Assembly: GCA_001643675.2 (NCBI GenBank)
Contig: LSRY02000054.1
Location: 355,001 to 419,000 of the forward strand
Reading direction: 5' to 3'
DNA: 64,000 bases
Source of the DNA: Monocercomonoides exilis
Taxonomy: Eukaryota > Preaxostyla > Oxymonadida > Polymastigidae
The notes under the pieces were generated by a model. The model saw nothing but the letters and a program-made list of their open reading frames with translations, did not search any database and was not told the DNA's origin. Each line of letters begins with the position of its first letter. Position 1 is the first letter of the stretch. The position numbers and the translations under genes are program-made. Shown piece after piece: positions 37,464 to 50,800 of the stretch.

Positions 37464-38811
37464 ATTTATAATGCAAATGCAAAAGTAACAAACAAATTTC
37501 GCACGAAGAGCAACGGCAAAGTCTTCTTTCAAAATTTGATGACCCTTAATATTATATGCACTGATAAGAAAAATATTTTGAAAAAAAATTGATGTTGACA
37601 ACTTTATCATTATTCAAATGACAAAAATCATGTTTCTAAACATTTCATGATTTCCATATCTTCATTCGCTCCCTCCTCATCCACATTTCTCCTCATTGAA
37701 GAATGTAATTTCAGCTTCTTTGAAGCATTTGTTTTTTGAGATTTGGGATAAAATTTTTGCTTTATGAATTATGTTCCACGAAAAGATAACAAAATATTTT
37801 CTCAACTATTTAATTTTTCAAGTTTTTTATGCATTGTTTTAAAAGAATTTTAATGATATAATTGAAGAAAAAGTTTCTAACAAATCTTTGTTTTTTTCAT
37901 CAATGCAAGTATTTTACACCATATCAACAAAAAATTTTGTAAGTTCAGAAAAACAAAAGAAGAAGTAATAAACAAACAAAAAAGAGGAGCAATCAAATCA
38001 TAAATTATGCACATTATGTTGTGGTGGGATGAAGAAATTAAATTTTAATGAAATTAGAATGAGCTGAAAATGACGAAATGAGCAATATAAAACGAAAGAA
38101 ACAATAACGACAGAAAATATAAATTATACATTTCTTAATGATCAATTTCTATCTACAAATGAAATAATGCGAATAAACTATTTTCAATGGAGTATCAAAA
38201 TGAAATAAAAAATAAATGAATCATCTAAATACACAAAAATTATTTGAATTTTTACAAAAACCACCAGAAATGGTCGCTTTTCATAGAAATTCCAAAAAAA
38301 AATTTCCAATAAAGGATAAAAAAAAGATAATGCCGAAAAAAGATAAGTATATTTGCTTCCAGATATATTTCCAGTGAAATTCAATCAGAAACAAAGCATT
38401 TTGAGATAAAAAGATGAAGTACAACAACACATCGAAATCATTGGGGAAAAAAAAAAAATAAAAGAAACCCATAATTTCTGGCAAAGATTATATTTAAACA
38501 AAAATATTCTTAAAAAAAAATGCACATACATCAGAAAATACAAAATCAAATAAGAATAAACAATCTATTCTACAACTAAATATGTTCTTTCAATCAGAAA
38601 TATTTTGATTTAAACTATAAACATGTAAAATATATTTCTAAAAAGATAACAAAATAAATAAACAAAAATGGTATTTCAAAGATAACAGGAAATATACAAT
38701 TGAACATAAAATTCAAAAAAATTATTCAGCTATTTGAAAAAAAAAAAAAAAACCGCAAAATTCCTAAAAAGATATCTGCCATCTCAAATATAAAGGAAAA
38801 AAATAATGCAA

Positions 38812-38883
<72 letters not shown>

Positions 38884-39188
38884 AGAAAAAGAAAAAGAAA
38901 AAGAAAAAATATTAAAAGAAAAATAGAATTAACTAAAAAAACCTAAGCAAAAATATAAATTTTGAAAAATTATCTTTGTAAAAACAAGAATTATTAACGA
39001 AATTGTTCAAAACAATTGAAAGACTTTTACAACATAATTTATTTATTTTTTCAAAATAAAACAAAACCAGAAAAAATACATACACATTTTTAATCAAGAA
39101 ATAAATCATTGAAAAAAATAAAATTTACAATAAAGGAAAAAGAATAAGAATGAAACAACATCCCTTTGAAAATTCCATCAAAAATATA
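37464..39188. other. AT-rich intergenic region with poly-A tract
   Basis: Very AT-rich, with a 56-base A run at 38813-38868 followed by (AAAAG)n. No gene recognised; the Lys-string frame over it is an artefact. Confidence 0.65.
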
Positions 39189-39656
<468 letters not shown>

Positions 39657-39963
39657 AAATAAAATAAAAAAAAAAAAAAAAAGAAAAATAAAAACATAAA
39701 AAAAAACATAATAAAATAAAATAAAGTAAAAATAAATTAAACTTAATACAAATATTAACACAATATTCAATTTGTTATAATTCAAAAGGAATTCAACTAA
39801 ATTTATAAGAAAGTTTTTCAATAGCAACATTAATGCAACAATCAACAAATGAATAATGTAAGAATTGTTCTATCAATTGTAATTTATTCTTCATATTTCA
39901 AACTTCTTCTTCCTTTTTTTCTTCATTTTCTTCAAATTCTTTTTCTTCTTTCTTCTTTCTTCT

Positions 39964-41207
39964 TTACGTTTCTTCATCATCATCATCTTCTTCTTCAATA
40001 ACCTTTTCTTCTTCTTTCCCTTCTTTTCCTTCTTCTTCTTCTTCATCTTTTTCTTCTTCTTCTTCTTCCATTTTCTCCTCTTCTTCCTTCGCATCTTCTT
40101 CAATTTCTTCATCAATTTCTTCAATCACACACGAATCATCAACAGAATTTGCATATGAACTTGTACAAGCCAATGAATTTGTGCTGATGTTTGTGTTATT
40201 ATTCGTATTTGGATCAATATCTTCACAAACACTTGATGAAATTTCTGTGTTAATGTTATTTATTGCTCTTTCTGTTTGATTGATAATTCTTTCTTTTGCT
40301 CTTTCTCTTGCTCTTTCTCTTTCTCTTGCTCTTTCTCTTTCTTTTTCTCTTTCTTTGTTCATTTTCATTTTCTTTTTCATTTTCTCTTTCTCTTTCTCTT
40401 TCTCTTTCTTCAGCATCAATTTTCATTTCTTCTTCTTTTTCATCATATTCTTCTTCTCCTCCTCCTCCAATGGAAGATTCTAGATTTGTTAAAAGCAGTT
40501 TCTTTCCCATTGCCTTTTCCTCTTCTTCTTCCTCTTCTTCCTCTTTCCTTCATCTTCTCCTCCTCTTCCACCGATATCACACTCGCCCTGCTTATCTTTG
40601 CATGAATATAAAGCAACCACTTCCATTTTGCTTCTTCTTCTTTTTCTTCATTTTTCGCTTCTTCCTCTTTTGTCTTTTTTGCTTCTTCTTTCTTTTCTTT
40701 CTCTTCTTCCTTTTCTTCCTCTTCCTCTTCCTCTTCTTTTGTTCTGCCCTGCCTCAAAAGCCCCAAATTGGGCTTTTTGGGCACTGGAACACACAGCGGC
40801 GTCTGCCAATTGCACTGTGTATTCAACACACTTTCTGTGTGATGGAGAACAGGCTGAATAGACTGAGAAGGCAAAAGTGGATGAAGAGGCTGAATAGAAT
40901 TAAAAGGAGAAGAAAGTCGAGGGTAGTCTGGTAGGCGTGCCTTGTCCAGAAGCGGTAGATGCTTCCAGCGGACTGTCCGCTTTGGAATGGAAAGTGCTTC
41001 TGATGTGCTCTTCAAAAAATAAAGAGCATGAAGAATTGTGTTTGGTTTGCTTTCTGCGGCTTCGTCTGCTCCATTCATCATCCTAGCTTCTTTTCTGCTT
41101 TCATCATTGTTTTCTTCTTCACAAAAAATGTTATTCTTGCAAATATGACAAGTCCATGAAACGTGGTTATTGCTTGAAACTCTCTGAATTGAAGGACGAA
41201 CACTCAT
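39964..41207 (-). CDS. Low-complexity charged protein, frame changes within repeats
   Basis: The 254-codon frame from ATG 41207 (MSVRPSIQRVSSNNHVSW) has a CHICKNNIFC Cys pair and a non-repetitive N-terminal half (LHALYFLKSTSEALSIPKRTVRWKHLPLLDKARLPDYPRLSS). It then becomes Glu/Lys/Arg repeats and stops at 40443. Coding-like sequence continues in other frames (NLESSIGGGGEEEYDEKEEE at about 40485-40425, and INTEISSSVCEDIDPNTNNN at about 40250-40190) down to 39964. Either introns or repeat-slippage frameshifts link these parts. No family is recognised. The start lies 7 bases after the stop of the phosphatase-like gene on the same strand. Confidence 0.45.
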
Positions 41208-41214
41208 TGTTTTG

Positions 41215-41828
41215 TTAAAAAGCTGGCTTCAAAGTTAATTCGGGCAAATATTTTTCAAATAAATACAATTGTTGTTCAAATGAGTGCCTCATTTTTATGC
41301 GCCTTGTGCAGGAAACATATTTTATTGCTACTGTTGCAGACCAATTATATTTTCCCATGAGATAAGCCGCTGCTACAAATAACGCACGAGATCGTCCATA
41401 TACAGAATGAATCAGTATGCATTCACCGACATCTAATCCATGGTCAACAAATTGCACCAAGCTATAAATGTTAAAATGGTCTTTATCGAAGAAAAATGAA
41501 TTATCTTCATCTTTCAAGAAAAATGTTAAATAACTTATGCCAAAGTTACTGTACGCATTAATGATTTCTGTACCAGCACAATTTACGATATGTGTAATTC
41601 TGTTTGTGCTTAAAACTTGAGAAAATTTTGCGATAAGCTAAAACAGCAAGTTTGCATCGAATCACACCTCCATTGAAAATGCAGTTTCAGCAGGGCCCAT
41701 GTAAATGCTCCCTTTCAATCTGCTGACAGGTAAAATACGATAAAGAAATCGATAATTATCATTTTCTATAATATCTCTCTTTTTCACAACTTTACAAATC
41801 GGTAAATGCAAGTAAAATTGTTCGATTA
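41215..41828 (-). CDS. Dual-specificity-phosphatase-like protein with Cys-to-Ser active site
   Basis: Two exons are clear, 41828-41668 and 41637-41215, joined across a 30-nt GTGTGA...AG intron; the 5' exon with the start codon is not resolved. The product reads LPVSRLKGSIYMGPAETAFS, NRITHIVNCAGTEIINAYSN, FGISYLTFFLKDED and ILIHSVYGRSRALFVAAAYL, which is the order of a dual-specificity phosphatase domain. The HCxxGxSR loop has Ser in place of the catalytic Cys (codon at 41406-41404) while the P-loop Arg is kept. The general-acid Asp may be in KDED. This is the pattern of STYX-type pseudophosphatases, which bind phosphoproteins without hydrolysis. A neighbouring charged-protein frame begins 7 bases downstream. 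Confidence 0.82.
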
Positions 41829-42189
41829 CTTAAATCAATATGAGATAAAGGTCAAACACTTTTTTATAAAAGAAATATAACTTTCTCTGAATATTGATCA
41901 TTAACCCATTGCATTTTCATTATTCAAAAAACATCGCTTATTATGATATTTCCTGTAATCCAATAACAAATGAGACATCATAAAAATAGATTCTTCATAT
42001 ACAAAGGTGACAAAAAGTGGTGAATGGGAACAAAACGCACTACTCAAAAAATTACTCAAAGAGAGTTTTATTTCAAAAAAAAGTGACACTTAATGGATAT
42101 AAAGCAATCTATAAAATTGAAATATTCATTTTCGACTCAAAATTCAAGTGATTAATAATTGCATTTTTCATCAAAAAATCAATGATCAT
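41829..42189. other. Intergenic; may hold the first exon of the phosphatase-like gene
   Basis: AT-rich. The minus-strand frame beginning MKMQWVNDQYSEK (about 41917) is a candidate first exon, but its phase does not fit the acceptor at 41828. Nothing else is visible. Confidence 0.4.
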
Positions 42190-42569
42190 ACAGATATCGC
42201 ATGAAATACCGGACAAGATCGATTTCACAATAACTGTAAGAGAAATAATTCTTACAATTTTCCTCAAAATATATCTCTTCAAGACAGACTCATTTGATAT
42301 ATAAAACACACAAAATAGCCTCATTTATTCTCAGAAAAAGTTATTTTTGAAATTTCGGAGAAACTCAAAATCATATTTCTCCTGGATTTTAATCATTAAT
42401 TTTCTCTGAGCACAAATGAAGCTATTTTAAAAGTCTCGTTTATCAGTTGAGTTTGTATTCATGAGACATATTTTGAGGAAAATTGACAAAATTATTCCTC
42501 TTGCAGTTATTGTGAAATCGATCTTGTCCGGTATTTTGTGCGATGTCCGGTATTTTATGCGATATTTGT
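42190..42569. mobile_element. Fold-back (palindromic) MITE, copy 2
   Basis: The left end ACAGATATCGCATGAAATAC and the right end TTTTATGCGATATTTGT are inverted copies. The arms run for more than 100 bases (GACAAGATCGATTTCACAAT facing ATTGTGAAATCGATCTTGTC). The right arm carries an extra duplicated TCCGGTATTTT(G/A)TGCGAT motif. The sequence is clearly related to the element at 6267-6627. No coding capacity. Confidence 0.8.
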
Positions 42570-43000
42570 ACACTTATAATATTATTTCTCAAATTTTTTT
42601 TATTTGGAATAAGAGAGGCTATCGGTTTCAATTCTTTCACAATGAGTGAATTAGGGTATTATATAAATTAAAATATGAACCTAAATCACTGATTTAAGTT
42701 TTATTTATTAAAGAGATAAAAAAACAGGAGTTTTGTTGATGTAAAATTTCAAAAATGGGTCACAAATTCAATTATTCGACTAAAATTAAATTTACCAGGA
42801 AAAATATCCCACATGGACTTATTATTTATTTTGATAACGAACATTTACGTTTTTAGAAGCATTTTGTGCAGTACGTTTTGTTCCCACAAATCGATTTGAT
42901 TATATAAATGAGTTTGAATTAATATTTTTTGTCTTCATGTTTGTTTCTTTTCCATTTCTTTTCTCATATGAGATCTTGTTCAGATTAATTATTCAATCAT
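42570..43000. other. Intergenic, nothing recognised
   Basis: AT-rich sequence between the fold-back element and the DIRS-like remnant. Confidence 0.6.
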
Positions 43001-45440
43001 TTCCTAATTAATAACAGTCATTGAAGCATTGTTTTCTTCATCGCCGACTGGTTCTTCCATTTTATCTGGGTATGCTAATTCTGTTTGTTGTTTTTGAATT
43101 TGAGCTCCTTCTTCATATTTTTTCCTTCATTGGTGTATGTTCTTCAGATTGTGAACTGATATTTGTTTCGGAATCGGATTCATGATAAGAAACTGAATCA
43201 AACTCTGACTTGGACCCCCTTTCCTCATATTAAAAAAACAGTTGAATGGCATCTTGCTATCACGTGGTCCAGCTAACTTGACACATCTGTTTGGACGTAA
43301 TGCTTTGTGATGGTGTTGCTTCAAGGAGAGAGTCTGGCAAACTTGGCAATTTGTGCAAATTGAATTTCCTCCATTGCAAGCTCCTTGACAGATGAACACT
43401 TCCGTGAGAACGGCACGAAACACTTTGGAATCCCAGCCCTCAGTTTCACTTCAGCTGCATAATTACGAATCCTTCTTACAGAAGAGGTCAGATGAGTTTT
43501 CTCATCGATGAATACTGAAGTTGCATTTGGAAAAGATTCTTTGATTCTGTTCCAAAGTTCCTTTACGGAAGCTGCTGGGCACACAAGCGGCTGTTCTTTT
43601 AGAAACGGGATGATAATATCTGTCCGTTCTGTTGATGTTTTTAATGATGAATCGAGTTTTATTGAATCATCTCCAATTGCAGAATTTAGAAGGTTTATCC
43701 TTTCCAACCCCGTAAAACGACTAGCGAAGATCAACATTCATGTATATATATAGCCTTTTTTGTAAATTAATGAAAGCCAAGATTTCTGTTCCCTCCTTAT
43801 AATATTATTTTCTGCAGTTGTGGTTTCCAGATCTCTTGTTTGTCTTTTTTCTTCCTGTTTCCTGATCTTCGGAATCATTTTAATAACCTTTGCATGAGTG
43901 TTGATTCTCCCAGGACTTAATTGTTCAGTAATTCTGAGATAAGCGATAATGCATCACATGTTTGTTTTGAGAGTTGAAGCCTTCGTCACTTTGTCTTTCA
44001 GTCAAACGAAAATGGTAGCACATTTTTCAACCAACTCGCTCCATGCTTCTGGTGGTTATCTGTTCATATTATCTTCCATATTTCGCTGGAACGCGCATAA
44101 CAATATGAATATCCTTACCTTGTGTTTTCTGCAACGCTATATTTGCATTCATCGATAACTCTTTCGGAATATCCCTTTGAAACAAGCATTTTCCGAAACA
44201 ATTTTTCTCCTTGCGATTCAAAGGATTGATGAGAACTATTTTTATTCTACCTTGAGGAAGACTTGCTTCCATCCATTTCAACTGTCATCCATCTTTCAGC
44301 ACCTGATTCTGCTCTTTCCATCCCCAATCGCAGAGTTTCGATTATTTCATAAGTGGTTCCCATATTTTCCCTCTCCAATCTGGAATCTGAAGAAGAACAT
44401 GTGCTTTTTCTTCAATCGATTTCACAAGCGTTGGGACAATTAGAGGGATAGGCGTGTGGGCTAAAATATCGTCTCTTTGCCATGATTGTTGGAGTCCGTC
44501 TTCGTTTCGTGGGTTTCCTGTCCAACACTATTGATCCGTCTTTGCATTCGACTTTGTTACGAGTGCATCCATTGATATTTTGAGATAAAGGTTTTCTGTG
44601 ATCTCGCTTTTCTTTTTTAATTTTAAGGAGTAACCTCCACTTCTTTCTAGCCTGGAGAGAGCATCTGCTCTGACATTCTTCTTCTCTGTCAAGTGTTGGA
44701 GTTCTATCTGAATGTGATTGTTCTGAATAAATGTCCATATTTTCATCAGCAACTTCTTGAAATATGCACTTCATTCCATCGATTGACATTGAAAACTGCT
44801 GTTGTATTGTCTGATTTGATTAGCAAGCTGAAGACTTTGTTCACATGAAGAAGGTGTCTGAAATTGTTGAGTGCTCGATTGATTGCATATAATTCCCTGA
44901 AATTCGAGCTCTGGCATCTCAATTTCCCTGGAAGCGATTGATGGAAATCGTGTTTCTTGTTGTTCATTTGAAGAATCGCTCCCATAGCTCTCTGATGTAT
45001 CTGTTGTTAAGGTTGCTTGTGGCAGGAATAATGGGCAAAGCTTTCTCGGTTTGTTCCCCTTCAATCGCGATATCCATTTTAGAATACGCGGAAGGGTTAA
45101 TTGGTTGATCCTCATGCTTCCTTTCCATCCCACATTTCTGACCATTCTGTTCAGTAGCATGCACATCGATGGAAGAAGGAGTGAAGCTTCCTTGAAAACG
45201 AAGTTAGCTGAACTTAGCTTGCAGATGAACAATGCGAAATCTCTCACTCTTGTTTGCTTGCATTTCAGTGCTCAGCGCCTCCATCTGCTGCACTCAACGA
45301 AGAGTTCTTTTTTTCTGTCTTTCTCCAAAGTTACAGTGAAGTTGGAAGTGTCACATGAATATCAAAAAAATGAAAAATTATTTGATGTTTTCATGTGGCT
45401 CTTTTCCAGATTAACAATAAGTCCCAGTTTCTGAAATAAA
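43001..45440 (-). mobile_element. Decayed DIRS-like (tyrosine-recombinase) retroelement
   Basis: Minus-strand fragments follow DIRS order. A reverse-transcriptase thumb-like segment (RDFALFICKLSSANFVFKEA) is followed by RNase H pieces in several frames: LTTDTSE, then GAILQMNNKKHDFHQSLPG, LKSDNTTAVFNVNRW-like sequence, and TEKKNVRADALSRLERSGGY, where ADALSR-SG-Y is a DIRS hallmark. Next come PIPLIVPTLVKSIEEKAHVL and LQIPDWRGKIWEPL, typical of DIRS elements after RNase H. Further downstream, 43737-43127 carries SSVRRIRNYAAEVKLRAGIP and FSRKCSSVKELAMEE, compatible with a tyrosine recombinase. Multiple frameshifts show it is defective. I did not find its terminal repeats, so the limits are approximate. 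Confidence 0.68.
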
Positions 45441-47812
45441 CTTATAACTGCTTTTGCGATTCTCTTCAGTTTTTGCTTGTCTTGATGGAGCAAGACAATA
45501 TCGTAAAAATGAGCGAAAGCTTTTTTTTTTCATCTTTTCCGAATGAAAAGAACAACAACAGAAAGAAAGATTCAGATAAAAATTTCTACAAAAACGCAAT
45601 TGTTTGTTTAAGAAATCATATTTCTTCAAACGAGAATATGGTTTGAATGCCTTTTTCGAATGTTTGATCATGAACACGAAATCGTGAAAATTCCAATTTA
45701 ATATCTCTGCCTTTTTTTCTCAGCAAACATTGACTTTCAATTCAATTAATATGAATATTGCATTTCAGCCATTCATTTATTGAATTTTTCATGGAATTTT
45801 AAAATTATCAACACATCGAAAAAAATTTTGATTACAAAAATAATCACACATGTTTCTATTTCTGACCCTGTCAATAATTGCACAAATTTGTGACTCTGAT
45901 TCATCAAGAAAAACGAACGTGATCTGAGCTGTTATGTTATTAATTCAATTGGTGAGTTGATAAAAAGTTTGCGATTCAAGTTAATTTGAATTCAAAAGCA
46001 CATATGTATCAATTGAGAAGAGCCAGATCAAATATTTATCATATGAGTTTTTGTTTACAGTTTCCCTTTTTTTGAAATTCATTCAACCAAATATTTTCTC
46101 ATTCATCGAATCTTTTGTATTATCTTTGATTTACGCTTCTTGCATCACTTTTTTTCGAAAGTTCAAGTTGTCAAAACATTTTTTGATATGTTTCCTTGAG
46201 AAAAAGATTGAAATTTTGGAGAGATCTCATTTTCATTCATTTTTTTTTTTCCAAAAAGAATATTTGTTTTCAATACGATCAACTGAAAATTAATTTTTTT
46301 GATGGGTCAATAATTTGAAATCTCATTTGTAATGAATAAAAATTTCTGTTCTTCACAAAACAATTACAGGAGAAAAGAAGTCAGAGTTCAGAACAACTGT
46401 TGAAAGAAAAGGTTTCTTGTCACCTATCTCAAAGCTCAATCAAACGACATGTCAAAGAAGATCGTCCATCTCAATTTTTTTGTTTCATTCAATTGGAATT
46501 TTCTTTGTCACAGTTGGAGTAATTAATGTTTTTTTTCAAAACAATCAAAGAATTCAAATCGAGATTCTTATTGCTTTGATAAAATCCAAATTCATTTTTG
46601 TTTTCATTCAAAAGAGGTTGTTGATCAAGTTGATATTTGAAGGAAACTGATTCTCTGAATCATTTTTAATTTCTTTTGCTTTTGACAATTTATAAAAATG
46701 AAAAAAAACTGTTTTATAATCTTGATTGATTTCTTTTTATCTTTTCAATCGAATTTGAAAGCTCCAAAATACAACAGGTGAATGAATATATTATGCGAAA
46801 TGAAAGGACGAATGAATGAAAACGCAATCACTGGAGAAGAGTCATGATGAACTGGAAGAAAAAAAGAAGACCATTTTCTTTCAAAACGAATCAAAATTGT
46901 TAGAGATGAAGAGTTTTGCAATGCTCCTGTGTTCGTCTTCTCATCTTAAAGATGGAAGATGAACGAAAAGCAGAACAGAGAAAAATAGAATGGGAGTTAC
47001 AAAAAAGAAAGAATGAAAGAAAGAAAGAAAGAATAAAATATTTGATTTGCAGAGATGAAGAAGAAAAGCTCCACAAAATTCTTCATTCTCCCTTCCCCAG
47101 CGAAAATGGTGATGCAAAACTATATAATCCAAAGAATTCAAACAACACAAACAGCTTCAATATCAACAACTTAAAAGTGAAATCGCACAATCACTGAAGC
47201 AAACAAAAAAATGCAAGTGGTTGAAGAATTATTTAAAAAAACAAGCAAATACAAATGCAAATACATAAATACATAAATGAAGAACAACATCATTCCCAAC
47301 AAAAAAAAAAAAAATAAAGGGAAAAACAAAACGAAAAAAGAGTCTTTTTTGAAAAAAGTTCATTTTATATATTCCAGAAAACAGAAAATATTTCAAAGAG
47401 AGTAATAAAAAAATTAATCAGAAGAAAAAAATCTTGTGTTTCTGATGAATTCAAACACTGCAATTGTTTCAATATTTATGCAAACATGTGCAAGGGAAAA
47501 TTATTAGCAAATGAACGAAACACACTATTCTTCTCTCAATAAAAAGTATATCAAAAATTTGATAAACAAAACAAAAAGGTGTTGTTGAATAGCAAATATA
47601 TTAACAAAAACAAAGTGGCACCTTTTGCAAATATCTCTGCCCTCCGCTTTTTTGCTTGGATAAATCCAACGAAACAAAGAATAACAAATCCATTTCTGTT
47701 ATTACTCATCTCTAATTCATTCTTTATTCATAAAAACATATCTTCATCTTTCTTTCTATTTTTCTTTTTTCCGAAACTCATCAATGCTTGCCCTTCTCTC
47801 CATTCTGTATCA
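45441..47812. other. AT-rich intergenic stretch; one weak candidate gene
   Basis: Mostly AT-rich with no recognised element. A plus-strand frame from ATG 46952 to 47197 (MEDERKAEQRKIEWELQKRK, Lys/Glu-rich with a polar Asn-rich end) could be a small coiled protein or an exon, but I see no homology and no splice support. Confidence 0.4.
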
Positions 47813-50800
47813 TCAACTGCTTTCTCTTGTTTGTGTTTCGCTTTCAGATCCAGAATGCAGCTTCACAATAACCCCGCTTCGCTCAACGTATTCTGACTCA
47901 CAAACATCCGAACCATCGCAGTATGCAATTGCATCTGACACCGTCGCCATCGTGTATCCAGACGGCAACCACCCAACCAGATACCGCTTCACCTGCACAA
48001 GCGATGCTCTCCTTTCTGGATCTCCATCCAACCCATTTTTCACCGCCTCACACATCTCTGATTCCCATATGCTCTCCAGCCCTGGTCTCTCCCCATTCAC
48101 TATCTTCTGCCCTGCCACTTCTGCCTCATACTCTCCAAATGGGATTTGAAGGGTCAAGCACTCCCACAACATCATCCCAATCGAAAACACCACTGTCTTC
48201 TTCGTTGCTCCCATCTTCTTATTGATCAACAGTTCTGGTGCCTTCCATCTCAAGCACTCTTTTTTGAAGCTATCTTCATCCTCAAACGCTGATGAGGGCA
48301 GAGAGTCATCATCATCATCGCTGGCAGATGTTACAACAGTTGATGATGAAATGGATGAGGAATCTGAATCATCATCTGACAATAAGTCCGAATGCATCAC
48401 AATGCAGATCACCATGTGTTCGGAGAACAATACAATGTGGGGACTGAGATTGGCAAGTGACTGAAGAGGATTGTCCATTTCATCAAATGAATGAAGGGCG
48501 AGATTAGCTACCCAGAACAGGATCTGGGCAGCTGTTTGTTCTCTTTCCTTCAATGAACCAATTGGCATCTCTTTTGTCTTATTCCTTCCATGAAGCAGCA
48601 TGAACAGTGAATCCCTCAGATCCACGATCAGCTTTTCATGTGGCGAAGAGCATGCCATTGCATCCACAAGATTCGACATGGATGAGGTGGTTGGGCACAG
48701 ACTCTCTGATCGAACAAATGTTGAATCTGAATCAGTTGTTGAAGTTGATGAGATGGATGGTGAGGGAGTTCGCTTTCTTGTCTCTTCTTCCTTCTCATCC
48801 ACTTTCTCCAGCATCCATTCTGGGATCTTGTCTGAATCTTTTCCTAATATGTATTCAGTGGAGCCACTCTCAGATAGAAGATGCTCAGACGACTCCGAAT
48901 GTCCCAAACTTTTCTCATACACCTTCTTCTTTATCCTCTCTTCATTCTTCTTCTCTGCCTCTTTCTCTGCTCTCCTCCATCGCTCCTCTGGTGACATCTC
49001 CATCGTCACCATCTCAAATGCCTTCGGATCCTTTCTGATGTTGTCATTCACAATCTCTCTCAGATCCTTCGCTTCATTCTTTACCTTTCTCCATCTGACT
49101 GCAAGAATAACAGAAACAATCAGAACAATCAACAATATCACAACAAGGATGATAACAATAAGCAACCAATAAGATTTCCCTTCTTTTCCTCCTTCAACAA
49201 TCTTTTCATCTCCTTTGAACTTTGATTCTGTTTTGTTTTTCACAATCTGTGGGCTTGTTGCTGCCAATTGCTTTCCAAACAATATCATCACTGACACCTC
49301 TGTTTCATCTGCAATCGTTGAAATGTTTTCTGATGGAATTGTTCCAATAACTTCCGTTTCTGATATGAAACTGTCTTCGTCAAATGGATATGTCTCAACC
49401 AACTCGACATCCCCTGTTTTGAATATCAATCTGAATGACAAGTCACATGGCACAAAAAGAGATCCCTTGAATTTCACAACAACATTGCATCCATTTTCAT
49501 TCACAGAAACTTCTTCCAGTCTGGGAATGAAGAAAGGAGATGATCTTTCTGCGGCTATCCCTCTCAAATCACATCCATCATTCAAAATCCAAAGAGAAGA
49601 ATTATCTTTCAATCCATCCCCTCCCTTCAAGCTGGTGATGGTTAATGAAGCAGAATCTGAGCAAATGATATTTCGACGAAGAGAGGGATATTTTTCTATG
49701 AAAGGATTGTTGTTCATAAATTCACCTTTCTCAATCGTCACATTGCCAGCAGACAAAGATAATCCACCCGATGAAGAATCCTCAATCTTAATTTCTTTTG
49801 CCTGAAGATTGGAATTTTCCACGTGGACAAGCGATCCACTCCATTCACATATTTCTCTGAAATCTTTATTTCTTTCTCTTTCACTTTCTTCTGTAAGAAT
49901 TCCTTCAAGCTCACACATACGCATCGAAACGTCAGTCATATTGTCAAGTTCCATGATGCTTCCTTTATCAGACAAAGAGAAACAGTTTGAACAAGAACAG
50001 TTTGAAAGAACTATTTGAGCGGATGATGAAGATGCTGAGAAAACTGACGCTCCTTCTGAATTTTTAGAGCAGTTATTGAATGATGAATCAACAAGAGCAA
50101 TTGCTCCCGAAGTTTTTTCGTTCATAGAAATGATGCAACCTTCAGACAACTTCACCCCATTAGCAGATATTCCATTCAGCACAACACTTCCACATTTTCC
50201 AACCTCAAATATATCTGTTATTGAATCAATATTTTCCAGTTTCACATTCGAAATATTTATCTCACCTCCATTTAGCAGAAATGAGGGTCTCTTGAATGAA
50301 ATGAACGAAACTGAATAGTTGTCAACATGAAGAATTCCATTTTCGATGTTCAACAATGTTGAATTGAGAACAACAGATTCCATTCTTTCTGATATCAAAA
50401 TCGAAGAAAAGTCAACAGATGAAAGAGAAAGTTGTCCGCTTGTTTCGTGTATAATTGAATTGCCTGAATATGAAAATGACTGTCCAATGTTGAATTTCAA
50501 TCCTTCAATCCTAACTTTCTCTGATGAAGTGATAATACTCCCTTTGTTGGTTATTGTTGAGTTCAAAAATACCAAAGCAGCTGAGGGAGATTGAAGTGAG
50601 CGGATAATCACATCCTTCGCTTCGCATTCTCCGACAATAACCGTCTCCTTTGAGATCAACAGCTGTGAGTACAGAGATGGAATAATGTGTTGAATTCCAA
50701 TATTCAGCGATTGACAAGGCATACTGAACTCTCCACATTGCTTGCTGTCTGTGTGATTGTCTGCAACAGAAGACACAAATATCGTCTCGCTCTGGTATTT

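Noticed and set aside
38700-38915. Poly-Lys protein
   Set aside because: Translation of a poly-A tract.
43949-45434. Plus-strand frames over the 44-45 kb region
   Set aside because: The minus-strand translations match DIRS-type motifs; the plus-strand frames match nothing.
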